A DNA stretch of 64,000 nucleotides from DASZUK01 sp963745595 (GTDB lineage Bacteria > Actinomycetota > Acidimicrobiia > Acidimicrobiales > RAAP-2): the NCBI GenBank assembly GCA_963745595.1, contig CAVUYB010000010.1, positions 248,001 through 312,000 on the forward strand, in the 5' to 3' direction. Below are positions 8,604 through 15,637 of the stretch, piece after piece. Position 1 is the stretch's first letter. Each line of letters begins with the position of its first letter. The notes below the pieces were generated by a model. It worked only from the letters and a program-made list of their open reading frames with translations, did not search any database and was not told where the DNA came from. A program made the position numbers and the translations under genes.

Positions 8604-9290
8604 TCAGGCGGGTCGAACGACGACCTTTCTCACGAGTGCCGGGGACCATCGTCGGCCAGTCGGAGTCGCTACCTCCTCGGAGTTCAGCCCATCTGCGATC
8701 GCCTGCAAGGTCGAACCCCTCGCTCGCTCGACCTTGATGCGGTCCTCGATGGCTGAAGCCAGGACCCTGGGACGGCCGAGCTTTACACCCTGGTCCCGCT
8801 TGATCGCCAATGCTTCCCTCGTCCGCTGAGCAATTACCCGACCCTCCCACTCGGCCACGCTCGCCGTGACGTTCGCCAGCAGCCCTCCGGTTGGCGTGGA
8901 CATGTCCACCCCCAGGTCAGAAATGACGAGAGCCCAGCCCTCTCGCTCGGCCTGCCGGACGAGACTCGCATAGTCGGCCACCGACCGAGCCAGCCGGTCG
9001 AGCTTCGCCAAGATGAGCACCGACGCTTGTCCGGTCAAGAGTTCGTCCAGAGCCTCGGACAGGGCTGGCCGGCGGGTCATGGACTTGCCACTGGCTCCGG
9101 CATCTTCGTACCAACGGGCGACGGCCCACCCCCGGCGCTTGGCCTCCGCCTCGATGGCAACCCTTTGCGCCCCGAGACCCAATCCGCTGTCAGCCTGTTC
9201 CGCCGTAGAGACCCGGAGATACCCGATGACGGTCCCCTCGTCGCCCGCAGCGGGCCGTAGTGCCTTCTTCATCTGTAACAATTTTACCAA
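8604..9290 (-). CDS. small serine recombinase (resolvase/invertase family)
   Basis: 228 aa. Catalytic domain at about residues 20-160 with nucleophile S28 in GYLRVSTAEQ and conserved LAKLDRLARS. A helical arm region and a C-terminal DNA-binding segment follow (GVKLGRPRVL onward, ending TGRRWSPALVRKVV). It lacks the zinc ribbon and large C-terminal domain of the integrase, so it is a resolvase/invertase-type enzyme. It may resolve cointegrates or replication dimers, or invert a segment. A second in-frame ATG lies at 9272, so the exact start is open. It is convergent with the proteasome-like gene and sits downstream of two unknown genes on its own strand. Confidence 0.88.
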   Translation of the reverse strand: MVKLLQMKKALRPAAGDEGTVIGYLRVSTAEQADSGLGLGAQRVAIEAEAKRRGWAVARWYEDAGASGKSMTRRPALSEALDELLTGQASVLILAKLDRLARSVADYASLVRQAEREGWALVISDLGVDMSTPTGGLLANVTASVAEWEGRVIAQRTREALAIKRDQGVKLGRPRVLASAIEDRIKVERARGSTLQAIADGLNSEEVATPTGRRWSPALVRKVVVRPA

Positions 9291-9312
9291 AAGGGTCGTT
9301 TAGGTACAAATT

Positions 9313-10113
9313 TCAATCCCGTACCCCCATCAGCCAACCGCCCCGATCTTTGAGGCGGTAGGGAATCCAGGCCCCAACCCCGGGCGTCGTGTCGATGATG
9401 AAGATGGCGTCCGGGACATCGGATCGCACCTTGGCCGACTCATGGACGGCTCGGGCGACCAACCAAGGATTGCTCATGACGAAGTCCCTTGACTCCAAGA
9501 CCAGCAGGGTGGTCGAGCTGGGTCGTCGTGAGGACTCCAACTTCGGGCACTTTCGGTCCAAAGCACGGGCCGCTCGTTCTAGTCGTTGTGCCTCTAGGTC
9601 CTCGGGGCGATCGAAGGCGAACCGGAAGGACCCGTCTTCTGTGGGCGAGCAGGTCATCCGATAGAGCGCAACCGGGAGGCCAACCTCAGGCGGTCCACCC
9701 GTTACGTAGTTCGGTTCGGTGGCCGGGACCTCCGGCTCGGGCGGGTCCTGTGCCCGTACCCACTGGATGATGCCGTCCACCAATCCCTGAGATGTCCTCC
9801 TCGGAGTCAGGTGCCCACTACGGGTATCCACAACGAGCATGTAGCTCCCCGGTGGCCTGAGCGGCCCAATCCCACTGGCCACACTCCGAAGTATCTCCTG
9901 GGTGCGGACGTAGTCGAAGAGTTGCCCTTCGTACGCTTCGAGGACCGTGTGCTCGGCAACGACTTCACCGATCTCATCGTGACCCACTAGATCGACCGCC
10001 GGCTCCCCCCGCTCGTCGTCGTCAGGAAAAGCATCAACGGTTAGATGTCCACCGTTCCGACTCCTGGTGAACTCTTCTACGCCGAAGCGGCAGACCGTCT
10101 TCTCGTGGTTCAT
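9313..10113 (-). CDS. hypothetical protein, coupled to a 57-aa upstream ORF
   Basis: 266 aa, no family recognised. The N-terminal half contains an alpha/beta-looking stretch ending in SYMLVVDTRSG. The C-terminal half has LLVLESRDFVMSNP and DAIFIIDTTPG, alternating hydrophobic strands followed by helices, as in a Rossmann- or nuclease-like fold, but there is no diagnostic motif. The ATG overlaps the stop of the preceding small ORF (ATGA), indicating translational coupling. No signal peptide or membrane segment is present. Confidence 0.6.
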   Translation of the reverse strand: MNHEKTVCRFGVEEFTRSRNGGHLTVDAFPDDDERGEPAVDLVGHDEIGEVVAEHTVLEAYEGQLFDYVRTQEILRSVASGIGPLRPPGSYMLVVDTRSGHLTPRRTSQGLVDGIIQWVRAQDPPEPEVPATEPNYVTGGPPEVGLPVALYRMTCSPTEDGSFRFAFDRPEDLEAQRLERAARALDRKCPKLESSRRPSSTTLLVLESRDFVMSNPWLVARAVHESAKVRSDVPDAIFIIDTTPGVGAWIPYRLKDRGGWLMGVRD

Positions 10114-10283
10114 CGCTCCTCGCCTGCCCCCAGGGTCCGGAGCACGGCCACGGCTCCCTCTAGACGGTTGATCTCACCGGGCTCGGCAATGACGTCGCCC
10201 CTGCCGATGGCATCAAGCAATCGTCGGAGCCCCTGGGCGACCTCGTCCAGCTCTTCGGCCGAGTAGCTACGGCGCTTCGCCAC
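10110..10283 (-). CDS. small hypothetical protein (57 aa), GTG start
   Basis: Short ORF beginning GTG-GCG-AAG at 10283 and ending TGA at 10110, overlapping the next ATG as ATGA. The product begins with a basic patch (AKRRSYS) followed by a predicted amphipathic helix (EELDEVAQGLRRLLDAIG) and a second helix ending ERG-like EER. It is the first gene of a two-gene unit with the 266-aa hypothetical. The size and coupling suggest a regulator or antitoxin-like partner, but no family is recognised. Confidence 0.5.
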   Translation of the reverse strand: MAKRRSYSAEELDEVAQGLRRLLDAIGRGDVIAEPGEINRLEGAVAVLRTLGAGEER

Positions 10284-10438
10284 CGGACCGACGCTAGATC
10301 AAGGCCCCCTGGCGACCGAAAGAGTTGCACCGTCACCAGGATCAGGGCTCGCCGGGGTTCCTTGTCGGCCGGCTGAGGGATCAGGTCGACGCCGCCACAG
10401 AGACCGTCAGGACGTCGGCTCCGGGGCCGACCGGAACT

Positions 10439-10837
10439 CTAGAGGTCGGCGATCGACCGGCCGTCCAACTCGTCGGGCAGGTATGAGAACAAGGTCTCGC
10501 CCAAGTTGACGGCGACGGCCGACAGGTTCGTCCCTGTCTCATCCGGCATCCGAAGCCGAAACCGACGCCCATCGGTGGCCAAGAAGTGGCGGGTCCATCC
10601 GCCCTCTCCTCTGGTCACGTCAACGACTGTGGCACGGTATCGCCTCGCACTCTCGTCCCTGTCGGGCACTCCCCGGTACCGGAACGGACCCCCCTGCCGG
10701 CCGTCTGGGTTCCGGGGAGCCGTCGCCTCTCGCCATCGCCCCCACCTCTTCTCCCGGTCGAGTGTCAACAGGAGGAAGGACCCTTGACCCAGAACGGACC
10801 GAATCCGTTCCACTTGGGCGACCAGGCTCGGGTCCAT
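10439..10837 (-). CDS. hypothetical protein (132 aa)
   Basis: The open frame extends to an ATG at 10963, but the first 42 residues there are low-complexity G/R sequence. The ATG at 10837 (MDPSLVAQVERIRSVLGQG), with GAGGG close upstream, gives a well-folded-looking protein. It has an N-terminal helix and strand (SFLLLTLDRE), a basic loop, a central strand pair (YRATVVDVTRGEG) and a C-terminal helix (NLGETLFSYLPDELDG). No family is recognised. About 155 bp downstream lies the start of the coupled pair at 10110-10283, possibly in the same transcript. Confidence 0.5.
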   Translation of the reverse strand: MDPSLVAQVERIRSVLGQGSFLLLTLDREKRWGRWREATAPRNPDGRQGGPFRYRGVPDRDESARRYRATVVDVTRGEGGWTRHFLATDGRRFRLRMPDETGTNLSAVAVNLGETLFSYLPDELDGRSIADL

Positions 10838-11159
10838 GCCCTCAGTCTTCCGCAGCCCGAGCGATCCACGGCGCCCGGCTCCCCCGTTGTTCTCGCCGGG
10901 CTGACCTCCGGCCCGGGATGGGCGCCCCAGACCGACGCCGCCAACCAAACGGCCAGAGCCCATCCGGGCCAGCCGGCCCGGGATAACCCCAGCTAATCCA
11001 TATCAAACAAAGATTCTCCCCCTTCTTTGTTCAATGGCCTCTCGTCATATGGTACCATGATTGACGGGACAAGACCGCACGACACCGCAAATGACTCCTC
11101 CTCTCTTGTTCTGTATACACCACATCGTACGCCCGCAATCGGGCATGGAGAACGACAAC

Positions 11160-11900
11160 ATGACACCGAATCTCTTCCGTAAGGGTGCCCCCCTTCCCGT
11201 CCCCAGCCTCTTCCTCGTGAAGGAGAGGACATGTCCTACCCCTGTCGAGAGGGTGGACCAAGAGACCGGGGAGGTTTACCTGGCCATGGCCTACAACAGG
11301 TGGACGAAGACTCTCTACCCTAGGCCCTGTGGGGGGACTAACTGTCCCGTCTGTGGGCCGTCCAAGGGCCGAGGGGCGGCCAAAGCCCTCTGGCTTGCCA
11401 ACCCCTCTCATGCCATTGGGTTCACTCAGGTGGGGAGTACATGGACGACTACGGGGAGGCAGATTCGGAAGGCATTCGCCTATGTACGGGAGCACATCCC
11501 CACTCTTAGGTGGGCTTATTCCTTGGAGGATAACCCGATGGGGACGGGGTCTCATGCCCACGGGTACATCTATTGGTCGGGCAACGACATCCCCCTCTCG
11601 ACGCTCAGGCGGTGGTTCATGGAAGGGGCCTGTCGGGCACACCTGGGTCAGGAGGTCTTCGTGGATGCTCTCGATGACGAGTCCAGGGTCCGCTTCCACG
11701 CCTACCCGATGAAGTCGTTGGCCGACCCTGATCGACGGGGGGGCTTCCTCGACCTCAACGGCCAGCACATCATCCACACCAGCAAGGGCTTCTGGCGAGA
11801 TGGGAGGACCGGTGAACACTTGCGTACTCGCCGTCGTGCCATCGCTCGGGCCAACGCCGTCATCTATGGCGAGATGAAGAACCGAGGGGCTCTTGTCTAG
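11160..11900 (+). CDS. HUH-type replication initiator (rolling-circle Rep)
   Basis: 246 aa from the ATG at 11160, chosen because GGAG lies nine bases upstream; the open frame runs from 11061. A cysteine cluster (C57, NCPVC at 61-65, then GPSKGRG) precedes a histidine motif H132-A-H134 (GSHAHGYIYW) with an upstream acidic residue E123. A candidate catalytic Tyr/Lys pair is Y182-x-x-K185 (HAYPMKSL). That order, metal-binding HxH then YxxK, is the signature of single-tyrosine HUH endonucleases that nick one strand at a double-strand origin. It would replicate the element after excision or mobilise it. The excisionase-like gene follows on the same strand. Confidence 0.7.
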   Translation: MTPNLFRKGAPLPVPSLFLVKERTCPTPVERVDQETGEVYLAMAYNRWTKTLYPRPCGGTNCPVCGPSKGRGAAKALWLANPSHAIGFTQVGSTWTTTGRQIRKAFAYVREHIPTLRWAYSLEDNPMGTGSHAHGYIYWSGNDIPLSTLRRWFMEGACRAHLGQEVFVDALDDESRVRFHAYPMKSLADPDRRGGFLDLNGQHIIHTSKGFWRDGRTGEHLRTRRRAIARANAVIYGEMKNRGALV

Positions 11901-12055
11901 GTCGGCGCCTTGCGGCCTTCCTGTGGCCTCTGACGGGCCTCTCGTGGGCTCCTGGTTACCAGGGTCCCGAGAAGCCGAACCGTGGCCGGGGCAGTCCTTC
12001 GTGGACTCCCAGTGTCCTACCGCTCGCCACTCCAACTAAGCGTCGGAGAGCCGCC

Positions 12056-12262
12056 ATGCCAACCGACACCATCCACACTCCACATCGCCTGATGACCATC
12101 GCCGAAGGGGCTTCCTACGTCGACCTGTCGCCCAGGTACCTAAAGCGGCTCGTCGCCGAACGTCGGCTGCCCTACGTCAAGATCGGTCGGCTCGTCCGCC
12201 TCCGCCCTCAGGACCTCGACGCTCTCGTTCATGACTGCATGGTCAGCAGGTCTGTCGACTGA
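12056..12262 (+). CDS. excisionase-family helix-turn-helix protein
   Basis: 68 aa. It has a MerR/Xis-type winged helix: LMTIAEGASYVDLSPRYLKRLVAERRLPYVKIGRLVRLRPQDLD, with the recognition helix (PRYLKRLV), the wing (YVKIGRLVR) and the closing helix (LDALV). Proteins of this size and fold act as recombination directionality factors or small regulators. It lies 156 bp after rep on the same strand, as in other actinobacterial integrative elements. It may be the excision factor for the serine integrase or a transcriptional regulator; sequence does not decide. Confidence 0.8.
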   Translation: MPTDTIHTPHRLMTIAEGASYVDLSPRYLKRLVAERRLPYVKIGRLVRLRPQDLDALVHDCMVSRSVD

Positions 12263-12308
12263 GACAAGCTCCTTGAAAACTGAATAGCACCGTCGGGGCT
12301 CGGGTGTG

Positions 12309-12356
12309 CCCTGACCCGTGACCAGCCCTTGCCTCCGGGCAGGTAACAGGTCAGGG
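12309..12356. repeat. nested inverted repeat between xis-like and TIR genes
   Basis: Outer arms CCCTGACC (12309-12316) and GGTCAGGG (12349-12356) enclose a second hairpin, GCCC (12325-12328) with GGGC (12337-12340) around an eight-base loop. It sits between convergent genes (xis-like on plus, TIR gene on minus). It could be a bidirectional terminator or, given the nearby Rep, part of a replication origin. No T-run follows, so a simple terminator is not certain. Confidence 0.45.
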
Positions 12357-12376
12357 TTGTCCTATCGTCAGGCGAC

Positions 12377-12997
12377 TTAACTCGAACTGAACCCGCCACC
12401 TCCGGATGACAGGGCAGCCATCAGCAAGACGCCGAAAAATAGCCCGAGGCCGATGAGTACAAGTGGATTCGGTGCAGGCTGATTTACAGTCACAACCGCC
12501 ACATTCACAGAGAGTTGCTGCATGACGAGAGGCTGAAGGTGTGCGGTCATCTTCGCCATCGTCTCGGCAGGATGGTCGAGGTCAAGTTCCAGGTACTCAA
12601 CGCCCTGAAGAATCCCGAGGGTACCGGCCTCAATACCCTTCTCCACGATGGGGACGATTGGCTTTCCACACTCGTGTGCGATTCCAACCTCCTGCTGAAC
12701 GTAAGCGGAATTGAGTCCTGCGGTAGTGATGAGAACGACCACTACGTGACTGTTGTGGATTGCCGCCCGAACCTTCTCCGCCAGGACCGTCCCTGGGCGG
12801 GGGTCGTCCTCGGCGAGGTAGACGGAGACTCCGAGGGCCTGCAACTGCCGCCGAACCAGGTTGACAAGCGATGCGTCCTTGGCAGCATGACTGAGGAAAA
12901 CTTTCAGTTGCTCGGCTACCGGCCTCGACTGCTGGAGCCGGCGAATGAAGTCCTCCTGAGACCTCGCTGGAGAGGGGGACCTGGGACTGTCTGTCAT
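12377..12997 (-). CDS. TIR-domain protein with C-terminal transmembrane helix
   Basis: 206 aa. A TIR fold spans about residues 31-125: LKVFLSHAAKDASLV (strand A with the SHA/KD box), GVSVYLAEDD, the HVVVVLITTAGLNSAYV strand/helix and catalytic-position E103 in YVQQEVGIA, followed by CGKPIVPIV. Bacterial TIR proteins with this Glu cleave NAD+ or make cyclic ADP-ribose variants in antiphage defence. A hydrophobic helix at about 177-196 (LVLIGLGLFFGVLLMAAL) precedes a Gly/Ser tail, so the protein is probably membrane anchored with the TIR domain cytosolic. It is third in a same-strand run: XRE regulator, HhH-like protein, then this gene after 49 bp. Role as defence effector is inference from domain and context. 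Confidence 0.82.
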   Translation of the reverse strand: MTDSPRSPSPARSQEDFIRRLQQSRPVAEQLKVFLSHAAKDASLVNLVRRQLQALGVSVYLAEDDPRPGTVLAEKVRAAIHNSHVVVVLITTAGLNSAYVQQEVGIAHECGKPIVPIVEKGIEAGTLGILQGVEYLELDLDHPAETMAKMTAHLQPLVMQQLSVNVAVVTVNQPAPNPLVLIGLGLFFGVLLMAALSSGGGGFSSS

Positions 12998-13046
12998 GGA
13001 CGGATGATACAGCTAGGCATTTTTAGCCGTCTGCCCAACGTCGCTT

Positions 13047-13784
13047 CTAACTCGGAGCCGAAGGCATGAGCGCATCCCCGAGAGCCTCAACGTACGTTTT
13101 CCACGTCATCGACGTCTTTGACCGTTTCGTCTTCCCGTCGAGGGTGTACAGCGCCCGCTCAACATCAACAGGGTCGACCTCGGCGCCGGCAGCTCGCAGC
13201 TCTTCGACCCTTGACAGGACTTTTTGCCTCAGCCATTGGTACCTCGGCCAGGAGGGACGAACCGCACGCTGGCTGTCGGGGTCGACCCAGCCTTGGTCAA
13301 CGACCTCGGCCAGGTTGAGCCCGATGGTTGCTCGGAGGTCTCGGATGTCGATAATGACATGGTCCTCGGGCCAGAGAGCCGACAGGACCGTCGTAGCGGT
13401 AGCGACGTGCAGCCCTCTCACCGCCCCACTGTCGTCAGTGAGCTGCCTCCACGTGGCGAGGTCATCCCGCCTGAGGTCGACCTCGCCGTTGAGCGTCTGG
13501 ACTATGCACGACTCCTGACGGGGCTCCCTGGAGGAACGAGGCTCCGAAGCTGCCTTGAGCAGACGAATTTTCGTACCACCCTGTCGCTTGAAGTTCCCGG
13601 CCGTCATCACCAGGTGATGCCAGGTTTCGATACGCCGCTCATGGCTGGACCCAGATTGGGCATCCCAGAACAGGTCCGCCAACCACTCGATGTTCGGCCA
13701 CACGACGGTGAATGCGTCGGCATCTGCGCTCTCCGCCACGAGAGTCTTGACCCGGTCATCATTTAGGTCTGACCATCCCAACAC
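13047..13784 (-). CDS. unknown protein with helix-hairpin-helix/glycosylase-like core, middle gene of TIR operon
   Basis: 245 aa from a GTG at 13784 that has GGAGGG 11 bases upstream; an ATG at 13841 would overlap the preceding HTH gene by 53 bp. The central part, VRGLHVATATTVLSALWPEDHVIIDIRDLRA, resembles the HhH-GPD glycosylase pattern (helix, G-x-A-x-A, helix, then an invariant ID-x-R strand). The later segment DVERALYTLDGK matches the DxDxALW-like helix of the same group. The catalytic Lys of OGG-type enzymes is not evident, so it may bind rather than cut DNA. It lies between an XRE regulator and the TIR gene, suggesting a sensor or adaptor. The fold call is tentative. Confidence 0.6.
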   Translation of the reverse strand: MLGWSDLNDDRVKTLVAESADADAFTVVWPNIEWLADLFWDAQSGSSHERRIETWHHLVMTAGNFKRQGGTKIRLLKAASEPRSSREPRQESCIVQTLNGEVDLRRDDLATWRQLTDDSGAVRGLHVATATTVLSALWPEDHVIIDIRDLRATIGLNLAEVVDQGWVDPDSQRAVRPSWPRYQWLRQKVLSRVEELRAAGAEVDPVDVERALYTLDGKTKRSKTSMTWKTYVEALGDALMPSAPS

Positions 13785-13788
13785 TTGG

Positions 13789-14040
13789 TCAGGTTCCCTC
13801 CGTGTCCACGTCCAGGTCCTCCAAACCGCCGAGGAGGTCACCGGGCTTCACCTCCAACGCCCGAGCCAGCAAGAGGATGCTTCGAAGCGTCGGGTTCCGG
13901 TTCCCTCGCTCCACGTCACCGATATAGACGGCGTGGAGGCCGCTCGCCTCGGCCAACTGCTCCCGGGACATGCGGCGGTCGACCCGCCGGACTCGAACCC
14001 GGTGACCGAACTCGCTGGCGGCGGAGGACGCAGGAGGCAT
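13789..14040 (-). CDS. XRE-family HTH regulator, first gene of TIR operon
   Basis: 83 aa using the ATG at 14040; the frame is open to 14157 but the upstream 39 residues look non-coding. The HTH_3 domain is EFGHRVRVRRVDRRMSREQLAEASGLHAVYIGDVERGNRNPTL in shorter pieces: helix 2 (MSREQLAEASG), recognition helix (HAVYIGDVERG), then LRSILLLARALEV. The stop is five bases before the GTG of the HhH-like gene, so the two are probably co-translated. Likely an autorepressor holding the operon silent. Confidence 0.82.
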   Translation of the reverse strand: MPPASSAASEFGHRVRVRRVDRRMSREQLAEASGLHAVYIGDVERGNRNPTLRSILLLARALEVKPGDLLGGLEDLDVDTEGT

Positions 14041-14159
14041 GGTCAGCCATTCCAAACCATCGCCAGCAAGAGTTCTACAAACGATATCTTGTGATTTAGA
14101 AATTAAAGAAGTAGTATGACGTGGCAAAAGATGTACTTCGCTAGATATAGGAGGCATAG

Positions 14160-14573
14160 GTGTCCACTCCTGCGCCCACGGAAGAAGAGCCGCAGCTCAG
14201 CTCAGCCGAAGCTGGCCGAGCGGTGCTCGACCGGCTGGGGCGCATGCTCGACGACGATGGGACGCTCCGGGTTCCCCGGCTTGTGGTCGTTGGCGACGAC
14301 GACGAGGACGCCATCGTCCTTCAGCGAGTCCGTGGGCGGTCGGAAGTCGTCCTCCACATGATGAACCCTCCCGGCGGAGCATCGACCGACCTGAGCCTCT
14401 TTGCCGACGACGGCCACCCGGACGAACCCGACATCGAGCCAAGCCTTGGCGCAGTCGTCACGGTCGCCGGAAATTCGGCCGCTTTGGTCGAGGCCGTCCC
14501 GGACCGATGGAGACGGTGGGACCTCAACGTTGTCACCGAGAACCCGGCAGAGGTCAACGTCAGAAGCCGGTGA
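14160..14573 (+). CDS. hypothetical acidic protein (137 aa)
   Basis: GTG start with a perfect AGGAGG (14149-14154) five bases upstream, so translation is well supported. The protein is acidic (GDDDEDA, FADDGHPDEPD) with an N-terminal helix (SAEAGRAVLDRLGRMLDDDG) and several short strands. It has no membrane segment, Cys cluster or recognised motif. It is divergent from the XRE/HhH/TIR operon, with an AT-rich region (about 14,085-14,150) between them that probably holds both promoters. Its placement could make it part of the same system. Confidence 0.6.
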   Translation: MSTPAPTEEEPQLSSAEAGRAVLDRLGRMLDDDGTLRVPRLVVVGDDDEDAIVLQRVRGRSEVVLHMMNPPGGASTDLSLFADDGHPDEPDIEPSLGAVVTVAGNSAALVEAVPDRWRRWDLNVVTENPAEVNVRSR

Positions 14574-14594
14574 GCGGAACAGAGCGCCTGCTCA

Positions 14595-14849
14595 TTACCG
14601 TCGTCCCTCCTTCGCTTGGAGACCCTTCACGATGGCACCCAGGTCAACATCGAGAGCAAGTGCCAGGCGAGCCATCAGGTCGAGGCTCGGGTTCCTTCTT
14701 CCGGCTTCGAGACTGGCGATATAGGTTCGATTGATGGACGCCTTGTAGGCGAGAGCCTCCTGGGACAGCCCGAGGTTCTGCCGAGCCGTTCGGACCCGGT
14801 CGCCGAACTCAACCTGCCTGACGGTCCGGCCCTTGTCGGTCCCTCCCAT
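14595..14849 (-). CDS. XRE-family HTH regulator
   Basis: 84 aa, a single HTH_3 domain: FGDRVRTARQNLGLSQEALAYK, recognition helix NRTYIASLEAGRRNPS and LDLMARLALALDV. The TYIASLEAGRRNP signature is classical for this family. It is convergent with the acidic hypothetical (14160-14573) and divergent from a membrane-anchored protein gene at 14921. The 71-bp gap to that gene holds two GGGGTCAC repeats, possible operators. Likely a repressor of the divergent gene or its own gene. Confidence 0.85.
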   Translation of the reverse strand: MGGTDKGRTVRQVEFGDRVRTARQNLGLSQEALAYKASINRTYIASLEAGRRNPSLDLMARLALALDVDLGAIVKGLQAKEGRR

Positions 14850-14877
14850 GACATGAAGTTGAATCCTCGGTTACATT

Positions 14878-14900
14878 GGGGTCACCCGAATCGGGGTCAC
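14878..14900. promoter_or_regulatory. direct repeat, candidate operator of the XRE regulator
   Basis: GGGGTCAC occurs at 14878-14885 and again at 14893-14900, 15 bp start to start, in the divergent region between the XRE gene (start 14849) and the membrane protein gene (start 14921). Position and spacing fit a regulator binding site. Binding is inferred, not shown. Confidence 0.35.
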
Positions 14901-14920
14901 AACGTGCTTGACGGCGGGGC

Positions 14921-15442
14921 ATGACTACGCAGACAGAGAGGAAACAAGTGACACCGGCCACGCCAGACCCGGTACCCCCGGCTTCAGCCATCCCCTATGG
15001 CCCGGCCCCAGTCGGCGCTGGTGGCCCCACGGCCACCTCTCATCGACGTCGGAACGTGGTCATCCTCATCGTTTGCGTTCTCATCCTTGGGCTCGTCGTC
15101 GGGCTCGTCGTCGGCCTAAGGGGACCGTCGCACAGCACCGACCGGGACTACGGATACTCGGCCGACAGTTACAGCACCGGCTACACCCACGGCAAGGAGA
15201 TGGCCGCACCGATAATCAAGGAGATGTCTCTTGCGGGCGGGGCCGACCTCTCAGAGTCGACAGTCCTCACATCGACCAGCAAGGTTTGCCTCAACTGGTA
15301 CGAGACATTCGTGACAGCGAGGGCGCCGACCAATCCAGGTTCAGTTCCGGTCATCAAGGGCTGTGTTGCCGGGTTCACCGCTCAGGTCACAAGAGACTTC
15401 TCGACAAGCAGCCTGATCCGCAAGGTCCTCTCCACAGGCTAA
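14921..15442 (+). CDS. single-pass membrane protein with Pro-rich N terminus
   Basis: 173 aa. A Pro/Ala-rich N-terminal tail (about residues 10-40), a basic SHRRRN stop, one strong membrane helix at about 46-67 (VVILIVCVLILGLVVGLVVGL) and an extracytoplasmic domain of about 105 residues with two cysteines (KVCLNWYETF and IKGCVAGFTAQ) that could form a disulfide. The topology is cytosolic N terminus, exported C terminus. No family recognised. It is followed after 15 bp by a 59-aa ORF, and its start is divergent from an XRE regulator that may control it. Confidence 0.65.
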   Translation: MTTQTERKQVTPATPDPVPPASAIPYGPAPVGAGGPTATSHRRRNVVILIVCVLILGLVVGLVVGLRGPSHSTDRDYGYSADSYSTGYTHGKEMAAPIIKEMSLAGGADLSESTVLTSTSKVCLNWYETFVTARAPTNPGSVPVIKGCVAGFTAQVTRDFSTSSLIRKVLSTG

Positions 15443-15457
15443 GGAGAGACCCCCGAA

Positions 15458-15637
15458 GTGCCCGAGGCCGGAGACCCGGAGCCCCAACGGATTCACCTCC
15501 GCCCACGACCCCTTGATTCCCCCGAAGTCTTCGGCCAGCGAGTCCGAGACCGAGTCCTGGCGATGATCGAGGAGCACCAACGTCAGCATCCAGAGGGCAG
15601 CAACGGACAGAGAGACTTGGGGCCGCTTACGAACTAG
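15458..15637 (+). CDS. small hypothetical protein (59 aa), GTG start
   Basis: GTG at 15458, with AAGGAG overlapping the stop of the preceding gene 11 bases upstream, and TAG at 15635-15637. The product is charged, with Arg/Pro-rich N terminus (RIHLRPRPLD) and one probable helix (FGQRVRDRVLAMIEEHQRQH). Probably co-transcribed with the membrane protein upstream. Its end overlaps the 3' end of the converging 15634-16446 gene by four bases. Real expression is likely but not certain. Confidence 0.45.
   Translation: MPEAGDPEPQRIHLRPRPLDSPEVFGQRVRDRVLAMIEEHQRQHPEGSNGQRDLGPLTN

Noticed and set aside
11031..12035. 334-codon minus-strand frame opposite rep
   Set aside because: No family features; the opposite frame has a Shine-Dalgarno and HUH motifs.
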